A stretch of 64,000 bases of DNA. It comes from Paulownia fortunei. Its lineage: Eukaryota; Streptophyta; Magnoliopsida; Lamiales; Paulowniaceae. The stretch lies in assembly GCA_019321725.1 (NCBI GenBank), contig JAGSPU010000054.1:124001-188000 (forward strand). Direction: 5' to 3'. The position numbers were made by a program, and so were the translations under genes. The notes under the pieces are model-generated. The model made no database searches. It saw only the letters and a program-made list of their open reading frames with translations, and was not told the origin of the DNA. This document shows, one piece after another, positions 37,412-48,400 of the stretch; position 1 is the first letter of the stretch, and each line of letters begins with the position of its first letter.

Positions 37412-39133
37412 CTAAAGCATACCTGTTGCTAGCCTCCTTGTAAGATCCTCAACAGGAACTTTCACTGCATCCCTCCTCATGCCAATGTCCACAGTATAGC
37501 GGCTAGCACAATAAACCCCAATAGTAGTAGCTGCCTTCCAATAAATGTTAGCGGTGACAAGACTCAGTGCTGTAGACAATACAGTTGCAACTGGTCCACC
37601 TATGATAGACGCAGCCTGTCCACTTTGTCCCATTATACTCTGATCCAGCACAAGCAACCCTGTCTTGCAGTAAATAGCAAAGTCTTCACAATTGTTCTTA
37701 AACACATTATAGCACCCAAACCCATTGTCAAGCAGGAACTTGGCTCGATCAATGACCACATGATCGGCATCTGAGAAAGCCAGTGTACAAGTTCCTCCTC
37801 GTCCTTTTGCAAGAAAAAGTGCACGGCTGACAGCATACTCAAAGCGGTGCAAAATGCCACCAGCAAGGAAGCAGTTCAAACATGAAGAGACCACCCCATG
37901 CTCCTCTTCTGCTGGGCCACAGGTGGGGCATGGCACATGAGACCGAGTAGGTACTGAGCTCACCAAAAGGCGATCTAACACAGTCCCAGTCCCCACTTCT
38001 TGGCCACGCCTAGTGAAATGTATAACTTTATCATCCTCAACATAGATGCCTGCTCTCATCCAAACAAAAAGCAACAAACATGTATCAGTATGAACAACAA
38101 TAATGAAAAGAAGTTCTATTAAATTGTCACAAGACACGATTAACCTTCAAAAGAGATAATAAGGCACTAGATCTGGATGACAGAAGCAATTTACCTAAGG
38201 AGATTCCAGGTACTTCCTAGGATGGCATGCAAGAATGCTTCTATTAAAAATAAGTAAGACTCCCATGTAATTTTCTCTTAATTTCACCTAACTACTTATG
38301 TTATTTGACTAGATTAATCAGCTTGTATTTCAAAAACATTATCAAACTCAGACTAGTACAAACAAGGTATGAATTGTGAGCCATAACAAAGTTGGCATTT
38401 GTAGAGAAACCTGTGATTCTCTCAGTGTATACAATAACAGCAGTTTTGCGCTGTTGTTAATTATTGTATATTTCTCTTTTTATTGCCTTTACCTTTTTCC
38501 TACTTTCTCAATAATGATGTTCTACACGTCAATTCTCTTCTTCAGGAAAAAAATGTAATGGGTAAGAAAGTAAAAACTCCTTGTCACTTCAGAAACTTGA
38601 ACACGCCCAAACCCAAAATAATGAAGACTGCATCAACCTCATTCTTTCACACAATTCTATTAGGATTTTTCGGAAAGTTTACACAGAAGGGTCAAATTAC
38701 TTTCTGTTATCCCAATTTCGAGCACACCGCTTTCTCTAGTTTTACCACTAATATCAGGAATTGTTTTCAAGATCCAACTGAAAAACGGAAAAAAAAATAG
38801 CTATCATTCAATAACTAAAAGAATAGCAAACGATATATGGCCAGCATTTATCACATTCCATTATACCAATTTACTCAATTCACAAGTAGGATCCACAGCA
38901 GATTAAACAAAAAAAGTACATAAATTCAATTAAAACTAACCGTGATGAGAATAAACATAAGCAAGTCGCCATGAATAGATGTGATCCCCTGGTTTGAGGC
39001 TGCTCCTTTCGATTCTGCGCGTTTTATTCACATAACAGACCAAAGAAAAACTCAAAATAATTGGAAAAAAATACATAGATATTGCAACGCTGAGTAAAAC
39101 TAATTACATTTACCTATTGGAGAGCAGCCCCAT
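37412..39133 (-). CDS. NC/LRAT-domain protein, copy B (open frame, short C-terminus)
   Basis: Three exons on the minus strand: 39133-39114, 39014-38941 and 38049-37412, together 732 bases or 243 residues, with no frame break. MGLLSN opens the protein, [17 protein letters not shown] carries the H-box, [21 protein letters not shown] follows, and NNCEDF holds the presumed catalytic Cys. This is the plant NC/LRAT-like family of putative thiol acyltransferases or hydrolases, with hydrophobic C-terminal segments that suggest membrane contact. The codon after GML is TAG, where copy A has CAG and continues for 14 residues (ending LPAPTSPC). So copy B is the readable copy but has lost the usual tail. 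Residue T of SWRTAY is L here. Intron 2 is about 0.9 kb, against 2.1 kb in copy A. Whether either copy is expressed cannot be told from the sequence. Confidence 0.8.
38427..38471. repeat. Imperfect palindrome in intron 2 of copy B
   Basis: Counterpart of 21,632-21,676. The inner CAGCAG/CTGTTG hairpin is kept, while the right outer arm has one change. Confidence 0.5.
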
Positions 39134-42100
39134 TTTTCTTCCTTGATTCTCTCTGTGTTAAATTAGGTGGGAAAATGTGGTAGTTGAATATAAAAGATTA
39201 TTTGGTTTTCGAAGAGAAACAACAATAGTTAGAAGCTTTATGCAAGTTGGGAACTTTTGCTTTTTGATAGCAGTGGTGCCTGAATAGTACACTGCAATTG
39301 CAATGGTACGGTTTACGGTGCAGCAGATTTGAAGTGACGAAAGTGCCCTTTGCTTAAGTTCCAAATTTCGATTCTTAGCAGCTAAGGGATCGTGTCGACA
39401 GTCCAGCACCCCACACGGCGCATGGTTTGCTGAAAAGCATTTCGGAACTATAATGTTTAATTCTTTAAGACATTTCACATCCTATAAGACCAATAAAAAT
39501 TACAAAATAAAAACTTTTATAGCAATGTGGATCATGCACACGTGTATAATTATCAGATAATTTATTTCATGATCGTCTAAAAATATCTTAAACTAAAATT
39601 TAGGGTAATTTTGCCGAGTTCCCCTAGTTGGAAGCAATTAATATTTTTTTATATTTCAATTTGATTTTGATCTTGGGCATTTTTAGCTTGCTTTGTCAAA
39701 AAATCATCTAAACAGGCTTTAATTTGGATATGCCCTTAACTGAGCCCATATGCTCCCTATATGGACAAAAGGTTCCCGGATGCCATCTCAAACATCTGAG
39801 CCCATATGCCTAATGGCGTGGGCTTAGCAAACAGGGCCGCAACATATAGCCCACCAATTTAGGTTTGTTGAAAAAGCAAGTTATTCTACACTTTCATGAA
39901 ATTGAATGGGATCGCGTGCAAAGCACATGAGAATTGCAGTGGTAATTTATTTTTTTAAAATAAAATTAAATATAAATTATAATTTTAAATATATATTTTT
40001 TATACATTAAATTTTTTAATACATTCTCTCAAAACACTTCATAAAAAACACTCAAAATAAATTCAGACATTTTCAAGCGTAAATAGGGAGACCTATTAAA
40101 TAATTATATTATTCATAAGGGAAGAAAAAAAAATATATGGAAACAAAATGTGTATCGTGTGGTTGATTAGATCCAAGGGGCACTATATAGACAAGTGACG
40201 ACGACACGCATGGTAAAGTCCCCATGAGACAAGTTATTGTGGGTTCACACTTTTGGTACTCCACAAAAAGACTTTGAATCTACAAGAAATCAGATCATTC
40301 GCCGTGTTCGAAGAAACTTCCAAAGTTGGGGTTGGGGTAATGTGATTGGAACTCAAAATATTTTTCTTAATTTCTCTAACCCGACAAAATTTTCAGAATT
40401 CGAAATTAAACTAAGTATAATGGTACAGGAAAATAATTTTTGTTCCGACTTTTGTGGTCATGACTTCTAATAATTTCAGCCCACAACTTCACTTTCTTAG
40501 AACTGGCTTCTTGCTTACTTCTTCTTCTTCCTTGAATTTGAGGCTTTCAGCAGGGCTGGATTTAACTTAAATAGACTTAATCACTTTGTGAGTTGAGTAT
40601 GAATCTAACACGACTCGGCTCAAAAAGGCCTGGCTCATTTAGAGCACAATGTGTTAGACTTAATTAGAAAAATTATGTTAATTACGTAACTTCTAAACTT
40701 CATAATTTAATATTTTCTCACATAAATGTTATTGTCCAAATAAGTTACAAGAATATGTTTTGTAAGACAACCAATTTTTAATACTTATCTATTATTTTAT
40801 TTATTTTTATTTTTTATTTTTTTATTTTTTCTACACGCTAACATGATATAAACCCAAATATTATTAGAATATGTGCGAAGTTTTTATGAGTTGAGTTTAA
40901 ATTTGAATTCGTGTCTCATCAAGTTTTTTTGACAGTGTGCTCGCACTTATTTTTAAACCGTAAATTTGTTAATTAAGATTTAACTTCTCATTTGTTAACA
41001 CAGGCTCTCTCAATAAGGAAAAAAAAATAAAATTACTGAAATTCACAACTGCAACAAATTATGCATTAATAAATATATCATAATTAAATAACGGATTTGT
41101 ACTAATTATAACATATGTTAATATGTGAATCACGAAAACCTCGACGGTTAAGCTAAGCTTTAAATATGTGATTTATATGATTTATTATCTCTTCCAAATT
41201 CTTAATTAATTTTGTATTTTTGGTTTATCATTTAAACATTTTGTTTAGATGTGTTGGCGCAGTACCTTTTTTGGTTTTTCTTTCAAATTCTATGTAATAA
41301 AATTGTCGATTGTGCCAGCACTTGTAGATTTCACGGTCCTCATCTCGCCTTTGTCTTAACAAGGAACAGGTTAAGGATGGAAACATGTGTGGACTTTTTA
41401 ATTTTTATTTTTTTTCCTGTCTTTATCAACAAGGGAGGTATTTTAACGTGTCGCAATATAACTGGCATTTGGGATTAACAATATTGGGAAGTTCCCTTGT
41501 CGATGATGCTCCCATTTACTAACAAACAAATATTGGACGAGGAAACTATTTATTATTATTCCAGAAAAACACATAATTTTGATTTTATTATTTCAGTCTT
41601 GGCTGTAATTGGTCTAACGTTAATTTCCTTTGTTTTTCATGAAAGGAAAATGCGATGCTTCACGCCAATCCTTCATTTTTTTATTTTTATTTTATTTATT
41701 ATCGATAAATTAAGATACTCGTTTATTATAAAAATATTACTTATTTAAATTCAATAAACTGCATTTTATCAATCGTTACAAATGAGAAAAAAAATAGAAT
41801 AATTTAAGAGATGATGTACTTAACGAATAAGGTATTTTTTTATAGTGGAAAATAAGTGACAAGAAGGTTCACATGTATTTTTTGGCAACTTAACTAAATA
41901 GATCAAAACTACAAGCATTTCACATGTAAATTGCATGCTATAATTCCATTTTCCATACTTATTTTACCCACATGAAATAATTTTTTTTTTTTTTGTTAAG
42001 GTATGAAATAATAAGTTTTACTCGAATTTTAACATTTTATAATTTTAAATTTAGTTATCCATTTTATTCTAAAAAATTTAGACCAATATTCACTCAACTT

Positions 42101-45059
42101 CTACTAAACCAGTATAATAAATAAAGAAAATCATTTCATACAAGACTTGCACAAAATCATTTTCTCTAGCTTATTATATTAGATAAATTTTGTGCCACAC
42201 ACTTTAATATATATATATATATATATGTGTAATAATATCATAAAATAAAATATTTTATTATAATATATAATATTAAATATTAGCCAAGAAGGTGGCATCC
42301 ATTGGCCGTTTGTTTATGCACTTGTTATTTAATTTTAAGTAAAATTTTGAATTACATTTTATTCATTCATAATCATTTAATGAAAAAAGAAAAGTGAGTA
42401 CATAATAAAAATCCCCCACACCATATATACCAATCATTATCGATAAATTAACTATACCATACTCAATAAAGAAAAAAAAAAATCCTATTTTTAATAGATT
42501 GAAAATTTATACAAGTAAACTAGCGGCATCTCAAGTCACGAGTCTTGTCAAAGTGTCAAACTTACGTGAGTTTGATTACTAAAGGATGGGAGTAAATATG
42601 TCAGTTGCTGAGTTAGATAAGACCAAATGAAATTTATCAGTCAAATTTTGGGCATGGATAACGACATTTCCAATAAAAAAGAGGTCCCTATGTTTAGCAG
42701 TTTGCTGCTCCTTATCCATTTTCACAAAATAAGTCAAAGTTTTATTTATGTAAAATATTGGTGACCCAACCTATCTAATAATTCAATTACTTGTACTTTA
42801 CCATGTGACATATATATAATTATTTGCTCCCACGCTTTAGTTATTAATAACTAATAAAAATTAAGTTGGTATTGTTGAATTTGCATAGACTTCGAGATAT
42901 ATATATATATAAAAATTTTAAAATTAGTATTCTATTGCTATTGCAATTCAATCCATTCAATGATATTTAATTTTTGTGTATTTAAGTTAAAAACTTGTAC
43001 CTGGATTTAAAGACTAATCATGTAATATTGAAATGTAGAAAATTTAATATTTAATAATATTTTATTTTAAATTTTGGGGTTTGTTTAATTTACTTGTTTC
43101 TTAACAAATATTAACATACATATATTAATATTTTTATATTAATGTCGCCATCACAATTGGAGTTTATATCCTCCTTCTCGAAATCATAATTTAACTCGGA
43201 ACTAGAATCTAATTCAGAACCGTCAATTTCAACTGGAAGACCACAAGACATGGGAAAGGTTATGTGCCAACTCGAATCATTATTATTCTGCTTACATTCT
43301 CGATTTGAAACTATTTAAAATCAAAATTATAAAAATATATTTCATTATCGTTATATTAGTGATTATGCCTATAATTATATATGATATAGAACATCTAATT
43401 TAACTAAATATAAGTAAAGATGAGAAAAAAACTAAATTTATTGATATCGATTAAAAAAAATTATAATAATATAAAAATAATAATATAATTAATTCGTTGG
43501 ACAGTTGTAACGGGTAACTCAATTCATTCAACAGCAGTGTGACCATAATTAAGCCAAAAAATAGGCTCCTAAACTCATACTCATAGTTTACATATTTGTT
43601 TTTTTTTTTTATTAAAAAAATTCCTTTATTTCTTACTTTCACAATTTATCTTCTGCCATACAAATTGTGAATACAATGTACTTAATGAAATTCAAAAAGA
43701 AAATAAATATTGCAGTAATCCACTTAATGGAATTGCCGTGGGACATAATAAATAATCAAATAAAAATTTGAGCCTCAAAATTGATACATTAATTTTGACT
43801 GATCCTTTGTTACTTGATGCCCAAAATGCAAAGATATTCATGCTAAGTTTACTAACGTATATTATATATATTGGTAAAAATACTGTGCGCTTTATTAAAA
43901 AACTCTAACTGGAGAAACGCAGTGACAATGCGGTCAGAGAACGCAGCCAATAGCCGTAATACATATGCACATGATTTTCCATGTGTTTGGTCTTTGGCCA
44001 ACCGAAATGGATATTCGCTGCTGTAGAATATTCTGCAACGCTCAACCAGTATCGGACACCTGTCTGTGGCCTGAAATATGTGCCACCTCAGCCGGCAGCA
44101 GCTGTCAAATGGCCAAAAACGAAAACAACATAGTATTGAGTGGTTTTCATTATCAATTTTGTCAAAATCAACTCTAATTTAGCTAGCACCACATTGTCGA
44201 GTCCGAAAATGCATGTTATCGTTGCTCTGACACAAGGTTGGTATATGAAAATCAACAATCAACTTGTTGTACATTATGTTATAATTTCTTTTCTTTATAA
44301 GTTCTTTTCAATTTAATTTGAAGAAATACAATCATATTTTAAATATTACGTTAAATTTATTATCGTTGTTCTAATACGATAACTAAATAAATTTAATCTT
44401 ATATATTTATCTTATCCCATACTTTTCTATCTTACATAAAATCGTTTAATTGCAACTATTAGCTTAAGAAATAAAAGCTAAAGCATTTTAGGACATTTGC
44501 AGTGCGATTGGATTGAAAGAACTGAAATAATAAATTTAAACTCGTAACTATAGATTTGTGAAGTTCTTTAGTAATAAATTTTAATTATTTTTAATTTTTA
44601 AATTATAAATAATAAAAAATAAGAATTTGAAGCTCTAAATCCAAATTGCACCATCAAATTCAAATCATTCAATACAAAAGTAGCCTTATTTCCATACTTG
44701 GGCTTAAAATTTTAATAAGATAGTACTAAAAAAATATTTTCCTCTTCCAAATAATTTAATTTTGTACTTCATTTTTAATATTTTATCCCACACTCTTTTA
44801 TATCAAATTCGAGGTCTAAACATAATGTAAATAATTATAATCAAGAGTTTAAATTAAAGAGAAATCCTTGTTAAGAGAAAAAATAAATTACACCATTGAG
44901 GTGATGCCATTGATTTTCGTTTAACTTTGAATTAGCCTTTTTTTTTTTTTTTTAACTCATTTCCACATAATTCTAGAAAAATACTAAAAAAGTTTATAAC
45001 GCGTAACTCCCTTCCTGAATAATTAATTTTTTGGACATTTCACACATATCCTTGTCACT
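39134..45059. other. Non-coding spacer of unit B
   Basis: Counterpart of 23,551-29,159 with many small indels. It is AT-rich with short TA runs near 42,208-42,226 and 42,898-42,910. No complete gene. One coding-like patch that unit A lacks is listed separately at 43,111-43,316. Confidence 0.6.
43111..43316 (-). other. Coding-like open segment present only in unit B
   Basis: On the minus strand about 67 codons stay open between two stops, with no good ATG at the start. The middle part (HITFPMSCGLPVEIDGSELD and an acidic, Ser/Asn-rich tail) is much less AT-rich than its surroundings and looks like real protein sequence. Unit A has only about 20 unrelated bases at this place (near 27,840-27,865), although both flanks match. 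It may be a captured exon fragment. I recognise no family. Confidence 0.35.
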
Positions 45060-45432
45060 GAAGACCCCATCACGTTATCATGTCACGTGCCTCCACCCAT
45101 GTCACCACATTTCACTCCTCCAACTCACCATCCTGGGAATCCCAATCAACACGGATTCATCCTACGTGTCAGTCCACGTGTCACCCTCCCACCCCCAACC
45201 CGACTTAAAAATCCCCCAAGTTTGAGTTATTTAACACCACCAACTAGTATATCTATATTCTTTTATAAAAGGAAAACTGATAGTATTAAAATATAAGGAA
45301 AAACAAAAAAACAAAATCTTAGCCGTTAAAATCCTCACGCAGAGCTCCTTCGCCATTCACTCTTTTTATTCATCGGAAAATTCAGCAGCCCTAGAGTTCG
45401 ATCAAAAAAGCTGAAGGAAAAAGAGAACAGAA
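45060..45432 (+). promoter_or_regulatory. DGD1: Promoter and 5' UTR of full-length DGD1
   Basis: Two CACGTG G-boxes (45,084-45,089 and 45,175-45,180, the second as CACGTGTC) and an ACGTGTC (45,164-45,170) are bZIP/bHLH-type sites, consistent with light or ABA control by general knowledge of such elements. A TATAAAA lies at 45,264-45,270, about 160 bases before the ATG. The 5' UTR is kept in the truncated copy. The transcription start is inferred, not seen. Confidence 0.6.
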
Positions 45433-48400
45433 ATGAATTTTAAGCCGCTGGAGGCGCGGTCGGCCTCTTCGACGGTGACGTCATCCGGTTCGAGGAGCTC
45501 GATCGTGACGGCGGAGAAAGCTTTCTCCTTCATATCCAAGGGATGGCGCGAGGTCCGCTCTTCAGCCGACGCCGATCTCCAGCTGCTCAAAAACCGCGCC
45601 AACTCCTTCAAAAACCTAGCCGACAGAGAACTCGAGAATTTCCTCAATTCTGCTTCCAAATCACCCTTCAGTGTTCCCACAATTACCGCCTCTGCCACGC
45701 TCAGCCCGCTCCGCTTGCGGAAATCGACTTCGTCAAGAAGCTTCAGCCGAAACTGTCGGAAATCAGAAGGGCGTATTCGTCGCCGGATTTCAAGTTTTAC
45801 CCGCGGCCGCAGATTAAGATTGATTTATCCGCGATTAAGAACGCAATTGTTGCGGAGGTGGGGACGAGGAGGATGAAGAGGATGAGAGAGAGAGGTTCCG
45901 GAAATGGGGGAGGTTGAGGTTTAAGGAGAGGGAGAGAGATGAGGGGCAATTTGGGAATTCTGGGAGCCCATAAAGACGTTAAAGTCGAGGCTGAGGGAAT
46001 TGGAGCACAAGAGCTCCAGTGAGATTCTGGAGGGGATTAAGAATAGTGAGTTTGTGGAGAAATTCAAGTCAAGCCTGGTATGCATTTCATGTACTTTTCT
46101 CTACGAGTATTTTGTTTATGGAAGTTCCCTTGGTTAGTTGATTCAAGTGCTAAAGATGATGTATACACTTGTTTTCGGCTTTTTCTATGTTTTAGTGTAT
46201 GCGGTATCATTATCTGTTTCTTTGAATTGGTAATTTCGTTTTTCATTCATTAAGTTATAAAAATGAATTTGGTTTTGTAAGAGTAAAATTGGTGTTGAAT
46301 TTAGAAGTTATTTCTCCACAAAACCGTGTGAACTAGGAAGTATGTAGAATATAGGCTAAACTTTTATACTGTAGTGGAAATTATATAATCAATTGAATTA
46401 AATTGCAATCCAAAATTAATATTTCTACTCCCTTGAGTTAGGAAAAAAAAAAAAAAATGAATGAAAGAGAACTTTCTCACCTGCTTACTATTATCAAGGC
46501 CAGAATTTGTGGTATTCTTTAGTGGTTTTACATAATCCTTTGAGAATCCAGAGAACATAATTAACATTATAGTTTTTGCTGCTTTTATCCGCTGGCCGTT
46601 CTTCTCAGTCATGATAGCTAAACCAAGGACATGTTTGTTTAGTCCGGCTATGATAGTGTTTTATGATACTGGCTAGTAATTGGATTTGACATTTGAATTG
46701 CTAGGCTGATTTTTCTTTGTTTTCTCATCCAAATTGTTTTTGCAGAAAGCAATTTGCAAGGATCCAAATGAGTCAAAGGTCAGTCTATAATTCTATATAC
46801 GTATGCTCTCATGATATTCGGAGATGTGCTTTGTTATTCTGAACTTTAGACTTGTAATCTCAACTTTAGTTGCTGAATTATCTGGAAGAGAGAAGATGAG
46901 GAGAAAAGTAAAATGACAAAAACGTTGGATTATTATCATTAAATCTGGAAATTTTGACGACTATCATTGAAGGGGCAAATGACATACCATCCAATTCCTA
47001 AAAAACATGAAGTCATTTGTAAAATCCAAAACTCAGAGAAAATCACCCACGTATGTTGCAGTCTGTTAAATTACTTCCACCGATTTACTGAATAATTTTT
47101 TTTTCTTCCTGTTCCTGATTTAGGAAGTTCCGCCCCTTGATGTACCGGAACTGCTGCATGCTTAGTGAGGCAGTCTAGCCGCCTTACTGGATCAACTCGG
47201 CAGTTAACAGAGGTATGCAGTTCCTATGGAATGATTTCTGTTCTTTGTGTACAGTTACCCTGAAATGGACGAAATTGCAATAATCGAGTCTTTTTCTTTG
47301 CTAAGCCAATAGTTTTAATTGACATGACTTGTCAAAATCAAATAGTTGAATTTTACTGTGAAAATATTTTTATATTCTTTGTTCTATGCATATATCTGAT
47401 TTATTTTCTTCAATCCACCGTGGGAACATCTATGAGACTGCAACGGCTTGCATTTTTTATGGTGAATGAATATGTATTATGAATGATTCCAGGCAGTCAG
47501 GGACACTTCTTCAGATATTTACCCACCACATATGACCTTTTTAAGAGATCGGTCCCAGATTGGTCTTAGAAATGGGATTTGTTTTCCTTATTTCAAGAGG
47601 GAATATAGGCTTTCGTTTCCCTTTAAGTCTTTGTTTGTAATGAGTTTCTGTCAACTGTCAAACCAAGGTGTGAAAAAAAACCTAGGCTTCGTTTGGTTTT
47701 ATTTTGGTTGTTTTGAAGAAATTATTTTGAGAGAATGTATTTTGTTATTGGTATTGGAGAACGTGTGGAGACTGCAACGGCTTGCATTTTGTGGTGAATG
47801 AATATGTTCTATGAATTGATGCCAGGCAGCCAGGGACACTTCTGCAGATATTTTCCCCACAGATGACCTTTTTAAGAGATTGTTCCCACATTGGTCTTAG
47901 AAATGGGATTGTTTTCCTTATTGAAAGAGGGAAAATAGACTTCCATGTTTTCCTTTAAGCCTTTGTTTGTAATGAGTTTCTATCAACAATCAAGGTGTGA
48001 ACGAAACTTTGTTTGGTTTTATTTTCGATTGTTTTGAAGAAATTATTTTGAAAGAATGTATTCTGGTACTGGGATTGGAGAACGTGTGGAGAATGAAAAT
48101 GTGTTTGGATGTTTTGTTGGGAAAAAATGATATGATGCTGATGTCTTATTAATGTTGTTTGTTGTTGTCAGTGGGAGTCATTTTCAACTGCAGATGTCTT
48201 GTGAATATTGTTTTGTTGTAGTTAGTGGGGTATAGTAGAATATATAATTATTTAATTGAATTAATGATTGATAATATTTTAAGAGAATAAAATGTGCTTC
48301 CGGAAACATTAATACCAAACACGTTGTTCATTCCTAGAGAAGGAAAACATTCTTGGGAAATGAAATCAAACAAAACCCTAGAATTTCTTTCCATCCCATG

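Larger units (their letters stand above)
34986..46450. repeat. Tandem segmental duplication, unit B
   Basis: Second direct copy of the unit that starts at 18,144. It runs through the LINE-like remnant, NC/LRAT copy B, spacer and DGD1 promoter into exon 1 and intron 1 of the intact DGD1 gene. Homology with the truncated copy ends near 46,440-46,450 in intron 1 (the shared actcccttga and gaatgaaa motifs, after which the sequences differ). The length without insertions is about 11.5 kb. Confidence 0.85.

Noticed and set aside
43965..44177. 70-codon plus-strand open frame in the unit B spacer
   Set aside because: Its counterpart in unit A has a 29-base gap and no open frame, so protein coding is unlikely.
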